Origin: Adiantum capillus-veneris | Lineage: Eukaryota > Streptophyta > Polypodiopsida > Polypodiales > Pteridaceae | Direction: 5' to 3' | DNA length: 64,000 nucleotides | Assembly: GCA_014529385.2 (NCBI GenBank) | Contig: CM043962.1 | Span: 45,947,598-46,011,597 of the forward strand | In this document: positions 11,620 through 22,830 of the stretch, one piece after another | Numbering within the stretch: the first letter of the stretch is position 1 | Layout of the letters: each line of letters starts with the position of its first letter | Position numbers and translations under genes: made by a program | Notes under the pieces: generated by a model | What the model was told of the DNA's origin: nothing | Seen by the model: the letters and a program-made list of their open reading frames with translations, nothing else | The model's database searches: none

Positions 11620-12540
11620 CAACACCAGGAGCTGCAAAAAGGAACTGAGGCCGAAGGAGTTGTGTCAAAAATACCGAGCTAAGAAAATTGAGCGAATGCT
11701 AGTAGCAATGAACATCTTTCCTTTGGCAGAAATTGATTTGAATGCAGTCCTACTAAACAAAGAACAAGCTGACAAGCAGAAGAGACAATTCCCTGAGTAG
11801 TTTACTGAAGTCAATACAGGGGAAAAAACCGTTTAGCTAACTGGAAGAATGGAGGAACCAGCTGATACTGGTAAAATAGAAGAATCAGTATATTCTGAAG
11901 AGTATCCACTGAATCAGAATAATGATTCAGAGATGAATGGACCTTCTTGGAACTACGCTGAAGACTCGACCAAACGAAAAGGAGGAGGACCAAATTGGTT
12001 GCTTCCAGATGATCAGGAAGTAGAGGAGTGGAACCTGGGATCTGAGGAAAATCCCAGAATGATCAAGGTCAACAAGCACCTGAAACCGGCAATGAAGGAA
12101 AAGGCAAGGAAAATGTTCCAGAACTATAAATATGTATTTGCCTGGGAACCTACAGATTTGAAGGGAGTAGATCCTGAAGTCTGTCAACACCGAATACCAC
12201 TGAAACCAGAAGCTAGACCAGTCAGATTGCAAAGATACTGGATGAACCCCAACTATGCAAAGAAGGTCAAGGAGGAGATTGATAATCTTCTCAAGGCTGG
12301 GTTCATTACGGAGGTAGCAAGTAGTGATTGGTTATTTCCAATAGTCGTCATTCCTGAGAAGAATGGGAAATTAAGGGTTTGTGTCGAGTATAGGAAACTA
12401 AATGCCCAGACCATTAAGGATCCGTTTCCCTTACCTTTTACTGATATGTTGCTTGATGAGATCGCAGGATATGAGATGTATAGCTTCATGGATGGTTATA
12501 GCGGCTATAACCAGTTACAGATTGCTCCTGAAGATAGGGC
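11620..12540 (+). pseudogene. Truncated reverse transcriptase of F1
   Basis: Linker then RT fingers and start of the palm: SSDWLFPIVVIPEKNGKLRV, YRKLNAQTIKDPFPLP and the first catalytic block FMDGYSGYNQLQIA (about 12488-12529). The frame breaks off just after AKTTF at about 12540, so the second catalytic block (FMDD in F2) is lost. Further stops upstream at 11798 and 11834 are both TAG where F2 has CAG. No RT activity is possible. Confidence 0.85.
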
Positions 12541-14612
12541 CAAGACCACTTTCAGGAGTGCAGAACATACAACACAGGGTATTGGAAGCTCAATCAGAAA
12601 GGTCTCAGGAGTTGCTGAACAAAAAGCTAGCCAAGGCTGAGTTTGAAATTATGATCATGAAAAGTCAAAGGAATGAGGCACTGAGAGCTGCAGAGCGAGC
12701 TGAGGCAGGGCTCAGAATGAAGCGGGCAGAATTTAGGAAGCTACTAATGCACCATACAGCTCTGAAGCGTTCGCCTGACAGATACATCTACAATAGCTTG
12801 TCTGAAATTTTAAACCCCACAGGCAATGCTGTTTTTGACCTAGAAAATTTAAAGTCCTTAATGGAAAGTCTGCAGAGTGATTTGCAAGACAAGGTGGGTG
12901 AGTTCAATAATGCTCTGATGAGCCAAGCCATAATGGATTATATTGAGCAACAGACTTCCCTGGATGACAAAGAAGAAGATGAAGAAGATGAACCCGATCA
13001 GGAGGAGGATGATGAAGAGACTGGGCATACGAAGGATGATGATGATGCCGCACCACCATCTCCACCCCCAGGACCTAGTACTGGTGGGACAGGGCCAGAT
13101 GAAGGAGGCCAAGACCAACCAGACCAGACTGAGGGACAGCAGGAAGGACAAGAAACAGAACACCAGTCGGGTCATCAGCAGACTGAAGAACAGCAGCCCA
13201 GTAACATTGGGAATCAGCCCACGGATCAGTCCCATCACAGCAGAGAGGCTAAAGGGAAAATGAAGGTTCAGGATGAAGGACCAGTGAATGATCATCAGCA
13301 TTCACTGTAGCTCATTACCTTGAATAAGCAGCTGAGACATCAACAGGCCTCCATCACCAGACAGTATCTCGAGGATGATGCTCTCTCGACTGATTTAGAA
13401 AGATTCCAAAGATTATATGTGGGAGCCAGGGAAATGGTAGAACATTGGAAATCTGCTGCTTTCCATGATAAAGAAGCTTGTAGACTACCTGCGCATCCCA
13501 GTACAGTTCAGCTGTTGGAACGAGTTCCGGAATGGATACTCAATGCTGATGAGAAAGTGGTAAACCGGCACTGGCAAAGACAGTCTATTGCGGATTGTCA
13601 GTCTTTAGCTCTAGAACTGGAACTTCTGCTAGGTAACAAACCAACTTACCGCTGCATGAAGGACGTTAGGGTCCAACTTAAGGATGTTCTGGTACAACTG
13701 CAAACTGCCAGAGGTGTTTTGGACCAAAGAGTGAAAGCCATCCTAGAAGACCAGACAACCACTAACAGAGGACCTCAAACGCGAATGTCAGTTGGAGCAC
13801 AGGCAATTGCTCTCCGAACTCTATTCCAGCTTGTAAGAATTACTAGGAAAATGATGCAACAAGAGATCAAGGCAGTTCTGAATTTCCTGGAATTTGTGTC
13901 TGATTCTCTAGTTCTCTTGTATGTTGTTCCAGCAAGAGAAACTGAGTTGCCAAGATTTTTTCCAGTGTTGTATCCTCAACATCAAGAACCAGTTGATCGA
14001 CTCACATATTTCAAAATAATTGATGAGCTTAGGGATTGGTATGAGCGATTAATTGTGGAATGGAAGACTTGGCAAACATTGCTCAATGATGCTCTTCAAA
14101 TCAATGACATTCAGGCAATGAAGGAAGAGCTACACAGGATTCAGCTGTGCATGGGCCAGTGGAAGATTCAGGTCAGAGGATTGACTAAGATTACTAATCA
14201 GCTACTACAGCTCACAGTCGAATCTTCCAAACTGCCTGAGAAAGACATTGCAGCAAAGCCGAGTTTTGCACCGCAGTACAGGGAGATGGCTGAGATTCTT
14301 TTCGAAGCTCGTGTCAAAACAAATCAGCCTCTTCCAGAAGGATGGATCCATACTGCTTCGCATTGTCATAACTTGGCCAGAACCAGATTGAGCAAGGGCA
14401 GGCGTACACTCTATGATCCTGACACCAAAACCTATCATTCTCTCACACCTTATGAGGTAGAGATGACCACAGACCGGCGGGATCAGCTTGAGCAGGAGGC
14501 CATTTACCGACTGATTCAAAAGGAGAATGCTGATGATGAGACTTCTCAGGCACCAACACGGTCAAAGAGCAAGGGCAAAAGGAAGACGGTCCAATGGAAG
14601 GATACTGGGTAG
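12541..14612 (+). pseudogene. 3' coiled-coil/acidic reading frame of F1 (C-terminal two thirds)
   Basis: Starts mid-protein at the deletion joint. About 12600-12780: Ala/Glu/Arg/Lys-rich helix (NKKLAKAEFEIMIMKSQRNE) that reads as coiled coil. About 12955-13050: acidic run (DDKEEDEEDEPDQEEDDEE). 13050-13250: Pro/Gly then Gln-rich, likely disordered. A single TAG at 13306 (probably from CAG), then a 430-codon frame 13320-14612. That part is helical (VRITRKMMQQEIKAVLNFLE, WYERLIVEWKTWQTLL) and ends in a basic, nuclear-signal-like tail (RSKSKGKRKTVQWKDTG). F2 carries the same tail (20282-20450). It occupies the env position but shows no signal peptide or membrane segment. No known domain recognised; function unknown. 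Apart from one stop it is the best-preserved frame in F1. Confidence 0.8.
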
Positions 14613-14905
14613 TTCTATCTCAGAATTCAGGGGCGACTTTTCTTCTCAGCAAGCAGGGAGAGATGACAGCTCCACCTTGGCCTTTTCAGTTGCCTCTCGA
14701 AATCGGGATCTTTCTAGAGCTCTGCATCCTTCACCATCTTCTCAATGTCAGACTCTGACAATCCACCAGAAGATGGCATGTCAACATCAAAACCAGACCA
14801 TGGATTTTTCAGTTCCACATCAGAACCAGACGATGGATTTTTTTAGTCTCACATCAGAATTAGACAAGATAATTTTTCAAAAATTTTGGAATCTTGCCAA
14901 AATTC

Positions 14906-14922
14906 AAGAAAGAAGGGAAGGA
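14906..14922 (+). other. Polypurine tract of F1
   Basis: AAGAAAGAAGGGAAGGA directly before the 3' LTR start at 14923. It is the primer for plus-strand DNA synthesis. F2 has the same tract next to its 3' LTR. Confidence 0.85.
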
Positions 14923-15311
14923 TGTAGACGGCTGGAGAGTCACCATGTGGGAACGTGTTCTTAGAAGATGGGTAGCGAATCACTTAGTAATTAATAGAAT
15001 AATTACTACAGTAAACCCGAAGTATATAAATAGGGCCCAGTACATTGATATCGGGTTGGCAATTGTAATCACTTGTATTAGCGCTTTGGGCTATAATTGC
15101 ACTTGAGCATCGGTGGCAGTATTGTTGGCTATACTTTTCTCTGTAATCATATTCGTTGTAATCTCAATCATGGTACATATTCAGTGATACTTACTTCACA
15201 ACAGTCTTCTGAATCTGAATTTGAATCTGAACTTTATTCCAGTCTATAGGTCTGATTCTCATTTCAGTATTCACATTTCAGTCTAGTCTCTGATTTCTGT
15301 CTAGTCTGATG
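14923..15311 (+). repeat. 3' LTR of F1, truncated
   Basis: Starts TGTAGACGG and matches the 5' LTR up to CTAGTCTG at about 15311. The last ~85 bp are missing. The sequence then continues as DNA element copy A (GATGTGAACAAAACTG). CTGAT is shared at the joint. Confidence 0.85.
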
Positions 15312-17091
15312 TGAACAAAACTGTACCAAAAAATGGCAGCCAAACCAAAAAAGACCAGCAAGTTAATCATCAAGTACTTATCAACAAATATCTTGTCGAC
15401 AATTATCTGAGTATCAAGGCAGTCAGCATGAGTACTTTCCTCAACCAACCAGATGAGGAATCAACCTAGCAATCCTAAAAGTCAGGGCCAGATAGTGACC
15501 AGCCATACCATAAATCAGATTCAACGAAACCTAAGGTCGAGAAGTCACATCAAAGCCTGCATACATTTTAAGGCAGTACCCCTAAGAGCCAGATAAATTA
15601 GAGTGTTTTGTGTATGAAAAAATGGGCAGATCCTTGCCAGATAGCCAATGCCTAACCAATCCCTATTTGTAGGTAAAAAAAATCCAACAAGCATGCCTTA
15701 TAAGTTTACAAGAAAGATCCCATTTTGTGCTTCCAGTTACCAGTGAGCAAGTAGTTTCCCAAATCCTACTGCAATAGTTATAATAATGCCAGCAAAATAT
15801 CAGCAGCAAAAAATATTATCTCTTTGCCTTCAGCAATCAAAAAGGACATAGAGCATCCCCCTTTGTAGTCAAACTTCCAAGGTAAGGGCAAGAAGCAGTC
15901 TCCCTCCTATTACAATATCACCTAGGCCCAGTTACACCAAGCCAAATTATCTAGTATTAACTCCTCCTTTTTCTTCTTGAATGTAACTTCATCAACCGTA
16001 ATTATCATAATGAAAAACCATCCATCTTTTATATGTCAACAGAAAGAGACTCGTGTTATGAAATAGTGGTAAATGTGAAAAAATTGCAAAGTAAGCACCA
16101 GAGTTTATGCATAACCAGCACCATCACCAAGTTTCAGTCAGTACGAGATAAAGAAGCCCAAACCAATACCATCACCATAGTTTATGCCTAACCAGCACCA
16201 TCACTAGTATTTAATCTCAACTTTTATGCAGTATGTACGAGTCTAGCATCCAAAGAAAAATCTCCTTTGCCAATGTGAGAAGATAAAAGAATCCAAAAAG
16301 ACCATTTTTTCAATAAGGTTTTTTTTAATTCTTGCTTTACAGTCAAATATCAGAGCATGGATTTGAAGTTATGAGATTTAATGAAACCTGTGAGTAGTCG
16401 CCATGCCAAGCAAATTTCCAAGCAGCTAAGGAAGACCAAGCCTAAGTGAGGGGAAAGAAACACCCTCACCTTTTATAGTGGAGGAGGCAGAGATGCACTC
16501 CGACAGATGCTCATTAGAGGTGGTGCCACGGCCACCTAGCCTCGATAAATGTATGAGGTAATCCGGGTAGGATTCTATTCATGAGTGGGAGGTAAGGAAG
16601 CCAAGGCAGGCAACTTTCCATCAGAGCGGGGCAGTGATACAGAATGAAAGTCGCAACAGCATGATAAAAAACCTAAGTAGAGACAATGAACTCGAAGGCC
16701 GCCCAGGTTTTTGAGGGGCCAGACAATAGGTTTTATTTTAAAAACTAAAACTGGTAGGAGGTAGATTAGGGAACAGTATCCATGGGGTAGCCAACACAAG
16801 ATGTTGAGAAGGTTTTAATTTTATGGTAAACTCTAATATCAACCAATGTGATAACAAATAAAGCATTTTTACAGCACAGGGTAATCCCTTGCTAGGCAAC
16901 AACTAAATTTAACCGCTTGAGTTCAGACAGTGATTCGGAGTATATTCTACCACCCCCTCCAGATGAGGTGTTAGAGCCACCACAGCCCCAAGGCAGTAAT
17001 TTAGCATGTAAACCATAAGGTAAAATCCCCTAAAGCCACAATAGAACATTAACCGAGCCCCATAGATGCTATCTTGGCCAGAAGTCATGAC

Positions 17092-17208
<117 letters not shown>

Positions 17209-17225
17209 CCAGCCTAACCCAGGCG

Positions 17226-17276
17226 CCATACACAATGGGTCTTGGCAGTAGGCCCATTGTGTATGGGGCTACTGCC
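17226..17276. repeat. Two overlapping perfect inverted repeats
   Basis: CCATACACAATGGG (17226-17239) pairs with CCCATTGTGTATGG (17253-17266). GGCAGTAG (17244-17251) pairs with CTACTGCC (17269-17276). The two hairpins overlap and cannot form together. Confidence 0.85.
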
Positions 17277-18570
17277 TAACCAGAAAGATGAGATTTCTGA
17301 TTTCATAAGCATAAAGATATATATATAAGAGGGACCCTCAAAAGGGAAGATTTGTCTGTAGATAAAGTCCTCAAGGAAGACATTACTCATGTAGGAGTTT
17401 TAAGGCTTTGTCAGCCAGTTTGAAGTAAGTATGGTTGTCATTGAGTAGGTGTTGGAAGAAAAATATAAGGCAATTCATCTTGTTCCGGAAAGTCATATTG
17501 TTCAACATATGAGTAGCAAGTACCTGTAACAGTCAAGAAACCAATTTTCCAAAGCATAGGTAAGTAGAATTGGATTAACCTGCTACTTAAAAATGATTGA
17601 GCCATAAAGACAATAATAGTCGTGAGAAGGAATCCAGTCTATAGTCAAGGAGAGACCACCTAACACCTATCGACCAGTTAAGGAATTACAGACAGTGGGT
17701 CACTCAAAGCCTACAGACAAAAACATATCTAAAGCCAGCATCCTAGTCCTCCCAATTTCTTGGGAGGGCCTGGTGTTTAAAGGTGTGTGTGTAGCTGTTA
17801 AACTAAATAAATAACACACCAATTGAACAAGATGTTCAAAAAGACGACTGGCTAACGATGTCAAGGCAAAGATATGTACAGAAACAATTCATTCTTTGAA
17901 TCAAAACTGTACAATATAGTAAGAATGAAGTATCATTCCAAGGGAATTTGTATAAAGGTATCAAAAACTATCCCAATTGCATCATCAAGTGCTTCCAAAG
18001 TTGGACTGCAGCAAGCTAAACCTCTTTAAGCCAAGATAGAATTCTCACCTGCATCCATATATTCAAGACAACAGATATGTTAGACTTGGCTACGTATGGC
18101 AGGCTTCAAGGAATCTATTAGTTTTATCCATGTCAAACTTAAAAATTATTAGACTAGCTACTGTCCTGTATAATAAAGTACCAAGGATTTTCTAGCATCA
18201 TATTCCTGCTAGAGTTACTCCATTTGTTTTAACTTCTGCCATAAATCAGAGCAATCAATAACCAAACAAGGTATCCATTATAAATTTGCTCCAGGTTGAG
18301 ATCATCAAAACCGCCAGCAAAGGCCATCCAAAGCCAGCAAATAGGTTAAATTAGGTTGTGTTATAACAATCTTGGTAATCACTCCTTTTAACAAGTAAAA
18401 ATCAATAAATAAACTAGTCAAAAAACATAGAAGTAGATCAAAGTAGGATTCAGTATGCCATACTCAAAAAAGCAACCATAAAGTAAGCTCGAGTAACTGC
18501 CAAAACTAAAATATCGAGCAAGGGGGGATCCATATTCCGAGCAAACAAAACCGAGCAACACATTTTTTCG

Positions 18571-19503
18571 AGCAAAGATTGTCAAAAACTTGATACAAAA
18601 TGAATACTTGCTTAAGTTCTCTAGTATAAAAAAAGAAGTTTGTGAAGGTCATGATACTATGTTGAAACTCTAGCCCCTCCTCACCCCTAGAATAGCTCTA
18701 ATTTTGTTAGTGTAGCCTTATGCATAAACTCATGAGATGCATACTCTAACTCTAGGATATGAAAGAACACAAAATACATATGTTTGCTTTGTTTGCATGT
18801 TTTGTCCCCATGCAATCATGTCAAGGAATTCCTTGGTTAATTTTGACCTCCATCTTTCCTATTTTCCACCTCTAAATTTACCATGAAAAGAACTTAGTTG
18901 TGTTTCACTTTGCCTTAAGGGTGGTTATTTACAATTGTTGATGCATTGCTATCTTATAGAAAAAATCCATTTTTTTGCAACATCTCAACCTCCCATGGCA
19001 AAAGGCAAGCTCTTTCATCCATAACCCATGTCCCTAGGGCAAGTCCAAGAGGTCCAACAATCATTTCATCCATATTCCAAGTATGAACATTGCTATTGAT
19101 GCAAAACCATAGAAATCCCTTTGCAAATCCTCTTGGTTTTGTGCCACACTAGTGTTGGAACCTCATTTTTAACATTACCTAGTTGTATTTTTTAATCTAC
19201 CATGCAATGTGCTTTCTCACAAAGAAGAACACTGAAACATGTCATTTTTCTGCCAAGTTCCACTCGTCAAATTTTCCAAGTTGTTCTAGGCAGCTTCTAC
19301 TTTGGCAATATGTTTAATGCTCGTGTTTTGCATACACTCTTTTCCCTTATTGAATCTCTATCATCTTTGGGTTTGGAGTTGGCATTTCAAAAATTGTTGA
19401 TTAAGTTGCATCTACTAGTGTTTTACTAGAGGCACTCCCATATTTTTTACTCATAAATCGAGATGCAATGTCTTCCATGATTAGTCCTATGGACATTTAC
19501 ATG
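18571..19503. other. AT-rich stretch left of F2
   Basis: No named feature. This and 27981 onward were contiguous before F2 inserted. The minus strand has scattered readable stretches with many stops, so it may be an old decayed coding element that I do not recognise. Confidence 0.35.
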
Positions 19504-19508
19504 CCCTT
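19504..19508. repeat. Target-site duplication of F2, left copy
   Basis: CCCTT immediately outside the LTR. The identical CCCTT lies at 27976-27980. A 5-bp duplication is the norm for gypsy integrase. Confidence 0.85.
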
Positions 19509-19969
19509 TGGAATTGGAGCTGATCTCTTGAGACAGCTAATTCCAGTGTTGAAGGATTTCAGCTACTAGTGTGGGAAGATTTCAGACAGCAGACTGAACA
19601 GAAATCAGAGACTAGACTGAAATGTGGATACCGGAATAAGAATCAAACTTATAGACTAGAATAAGGTTCAGATTCAGATTCAGATTCAGAAGATTGGACG
19701 AGAAGTAAGTATCATTGAAATATATGCCATCATTGAGATTACAGATCAAGAGGAAAAGTACAGCCGACAATACTGCCACTGATGCTCAAGTACAATTATA
19801 GCCCAAAGCGCTAATACAAGTGATAACAATTGCCAACCCGATAATAATGTAATGGGCCCTATTTATACACTTCGGTTTTACTGTAGTAATTACTCTAGTA
19901 ATTACTAAGTAATTCGTTTCCCATCTTCTAAGAACATTTTCCCACATGGTGATTATCCAGTCGTCTACA
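19509..19969 (-). repeat. 3' LTR of F2
   Basis: 461 bp; on the minus strand it starts TGTAGACG and ends AATTCCA. It pairs with the 483-bp 5' LTR. The length difference comes from small indels, including extra TCAGAT words and a ~20-bp stretch kept only in the 5' LTR. Confidence 0.9.
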
Positions 19970-19986
19970 TCCTTCCCTTCTTTCTT
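19970..19986 (-). other. Polypurine tract of F2
   Basis: Minus-strand AAGAAAGAAGGGAAGGA abutting the 3' LTR, identical to that of F1. Confidence 0.85.
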
Positions 19987-20281
19987 GAATTTTGGCAAGA
20001 TTCCAAAATTTTTGAAAAATTCCCCTGTCGGATTCTGATGTGAGACTGAAAAATCCATCGTCTGGTTTTCGATGTTGGGATGCTAGCTTGACCACATAGA
20101 GAATGGCCATTCAAAGATTACGAGTAGGAGTTCAAGAAGGACCAAGGATTGCGGGAGGCAGCGGAAAAAGCAAGGTGGAGCTCTCACCAGGCCAAGGTGG
20201 AGCTGTCATCAGGCCAAGGTAGAGTTGTCATCTCTCCCTGCCTGCTGAGAAGAAAAGTCGCCACTGAATTCTGAGATGGAA

Positions 20282-21434
20282 CTACCCAGTATCCTTCCAT
20301 TGGACCGTCTTCCTTTTGCCTTTGCTCTTTGACCAGGATGGTGCCTGAGAAGTCCCAGCACCAGCATTTTGCTTCTGAATCAGTCGGTAAATGGCCTCCT
20401 GCTCAAGTGATCCCGTTGGTCTGTGGTCATCTCTACCTCATAAGGCGTGAGAGGAATTGCCAGACATACCATGCCTTGAAAACAGTTTGAGATTTCAGCT
20501 TGGCAGTCTGTTGGAGTACATTATGCGAGAGTATTTGACAAAGGTTGATATGGACTTGTGGATCCAGTATCTTGGCCAACAGCATAGCAAACAATTTTTC
20601 TGACACATACGTTGGGTTGTTCTTAAGGATGATTGCTTCAGCTACAAACCTGTAGGCAGCGGAGGCTTCCAGTCCTACTACTGGAACTCCTTGAGCACTT
20701 GCCTTGCGCTTCTTTCTAGCCGTTTCATCCTCCTTCAAAGAGATACTTATTTGCTGCGCAGTTTCCATAGACGGTTTGGGCTCATTAGGAATCCAAAATG
20801 CAAATGCAATGGCTTCTGGTGTCACTGACACCTTCCTACTATTTACCATAGCACTGCTAGTTTCAGCATCAAAGGAATCGAGAACTTGCTTGATGATATC
20901 TGCGTCAAAAGCAATGATGATATCTGCATCAAAAGCAATCCTTGTAAGTTGCAACACAACTCACAGATCCCAAAGTTGTAGCAGAGTCATTGCATGAGCA
21001 GTAAATACATATCGTTGGATTTTACTGTATGGAAGAACGGGAAGGCTTGCCTTTGCCTCAGCAACTATAGCCTGGGTTTCCTCAAGAGTTTCCTGCATCT
21101 TCTCTGAGAGTTTCCTTCTACCCATACACTGTGAGTTCGATGACGATCCAACAGGAGAAGGAGAAGATGACTTACTTGTGTCGAAGCCGTTTCCTGGTGT
21201 CGCTAGTAAGACTCTCTGACAGTCAGCTATCTCGTCAGAGGTCGAAGTTTGCGGCTGTAGTGAAGAAACCTCGGACTTCGGCGATGGCGAATGGTTGATA
21301 GGAGGAAAGCGTCACGCAGGAGATTTATGGGGAAAAATGCTAACTCTCCTGACTGTTATACGTGTTCGCGCCATAAAAGCTCCACCACTCGCTGCTCCTA
21401 GACTTGTGTGCGTCGTTGTTGTCGTGGCAGACAT
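20282..21434 (-). pseudogene. 3' reading frame of F2 (N-terminal part plus C-terminal tail)
   Basis: A likely start MSATTTTTHTSLG is at 21434, overlapping the end of the integrase frame. It is Ser/Thr/Pro-rich at first (about 21300-21130), then helical (EKMQETLEETQAIVAEAKA). A 174-codon open frame (20957-20433) follows with VSVTPEAIAFAFWIPNEPKP. CGA-to-TGA type stops lie at about 21312 and 20950. A 24-bp tandem duplication (20892-20939) repeats eight residues in frame. At about 20455 the sequence jumps to the tail also seen in F1, so the coiled-coil and acidic middle present in F1 is deleted here. F1 plus F2 imply a protein of more than 1000 residues. Function unknown. Confidence 0.75.
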
Positions 21435-21965
21435 GCATTGGACAAGACTGCGACCCATCCTTGTAATAATTACCACTCGCGTGCCATTTGACCGTTGGGC
21501 GCTTAAAATTTGGAAAGTGTGTCCATATTGGTACTGAACTGATTCCCAGTCTGGTGCGACCATACTGGTACTGATTTTAAGATCAGACTGATCTGGTCCT
21601 TCTGGTACTGGTTCTGAAACTGGAACTGGTTGCACATGAAAAAGTCCAAAAATATCTGATTCTAGTATCTCTTGATCAACAACCTCTAGTTCCTTAGTTC
21701 CTTGTTCTAACCCAGTTTCTCTGGTCTCTGAATAATAGAGCTTGATCGTGGCTCCATTATACACTCCCGGCAACATCAGTCCAGATAAATCTTTCAATCT
21801 GATTGTGCCATTGGAGAAGACCCAATCGACCGCAAAAGGTCCTGCCCAGGCAATCTTCAAATTCGGCTTCTTTGGACCCAATCTAGACTGATATAGAAGC
21901 ACTAAGTCTCCTTTCTGGAATTCTCGAACTTTAATTCGGCGATCATGCCAGTGCTTCCTTGCTGA
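21312..21965 (-). pseudogene. Integrase C-terminal region of F2
   Basis: Contains the usual GDLVLLYQSR start, WAGPFAVDWVFSNGTIRL and YNGATIKLYY of the SH3-like DNA-binding end of gypsy integrases (about 21930-21730). A Glu/Pro-rich tail follows. There is no chromodomain. It is in a different frame from the catalytic core (22807-21902), so a frameshift separates them. Confidence 0.75.
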
Positions 21966-22830
21966 ACAATTTCTTGTTCCAATATAGCCCTTTGCCTGAG
22001 TTCATCTAACTGCATCAGTTCATCCAGCCTTTTCTTAAGATTATGGTTGAAGTCTAATCCATACTTCACAACCATTCTCAAACTAGGGATTACAAACTCC
22101 ATAGGAACCACAGCTTCAGTACCATACACCATTCTGAATGGTGTCATTCGAGTAGTTCCCTTATAAGCTGTCCTATTAGCCCACAGAGCAGTTTGAAGCT
22201 GCAAATTCCACTGGTCTGGTTTCTTTTGCACCACCTTAGTGAGAATAGTCTTTATTGTCTTGTTGCTACTTTTAGCATGTCCATTGCATCTAGGATAGTA
22301 AGGAGTAGATTTCCGATGCTTGATTGAAAGCATATCCAATAGGATTTCCATAGTATCATTGATAAAATGTGTTCCTTGATCAGTCACAATTTCTACCGGA
22401 CATCCATATCGGCAGACAATATTCTCAAACAGAAACCTTACAGTTGACTTGGTTGTGTTTTCAGGAAGAGCCTTAGCTTCAACCCACTTGGTAACATAAC
22501 AAGTAGCCATCACGACGTACTTGTTCTTCCTGGGAGTCACCTTCTTAAAAGGTCCCATAAAATCCAGTCCCCATTTCATGAATACTCCCAATGGTTGTAT
22601 TGGCATTAAGGGAGTCATGTCTGCATCTGTTGGTCGGCCCATTCTTTGGCATATGTCACAATTTTTACAAAAACTTCTGACATCAGCAATCATTGTTTGC
22701 CACCACAGACCTGCTTGCAGAATCTTCTTGTAGGTTACTTCGTTGGAAAAGTGTCCACCAGACTCACCTCTATGCGCTTCTGAAATCACTTGCATTCTTC
22801 CTTCCATAGGGACACATCATCGAAGTATAC
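21902..22830 (-). pseudogene. Integrase core of F2, catalytic residues lost
   Basis: The HHCC zinc finger is present (HRGESGGHFSNEV ... CKNCDICQRM, about 22780-22640). The catalytic core follows: WGLDFMGPFKK, then VMATCYVTKWVEA where the first catalytic Asp is Cys (about 22500), VTDQGTHF with the second Asp kept (about 22385), and GHAKSSNKTI where the catalytic Glu is Lys (about 22275). Two of three DDE residues are gone, so the enzyme would be inactive even in an open frame. The 301-codon frame is otherwise uninterrupted. Confidence 0.9.

Larger units (their letters stand above)
8600..15311 (+). mobile_element. Ty3/gypsy LTR retrotransposon F1, internally deleted
   Basis: 5' LTR, primer site, gag, protease, start of RT, then an abrupt joint at about 12540 into a long 3' reading frame, polypurine tract and a truncated 3' LTR. 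RNase H and integrase are missing. It is close kin of F2 (19509-27975, opposite strand), which supplies the missing part. The deletion can be placed because F2 continues through the RT where F1 jumps. The 3' LTR breaks off at about 15311, where DNA element copy A begins, so no target duplication can be checked. Confidence 0.9.

Noticed and set aside
12858-13301. Minus-strand Leu/Phe/Ile-rich frame resembling a membrane protein
   Set aside because: Antisense of the acidic and Gln-rich stretch of the F1 3' protein; the plus-strand reading is shared with the family.
14887-14900. TGGAATCTTGCC as start of the F1 3' LTR
   Set aside because: It mirrors the AATTCCA end, but the 5' LTRs of F1 and F2 do not contain it, and the polypurine tract ends at 14922.
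21312-21902. Chromodomain after F2 integrase
   Set aside because: The tail after the SH3-like region is Glu/Pro-rich and lacks the aromatic cage pattern seen in G2 and G3.
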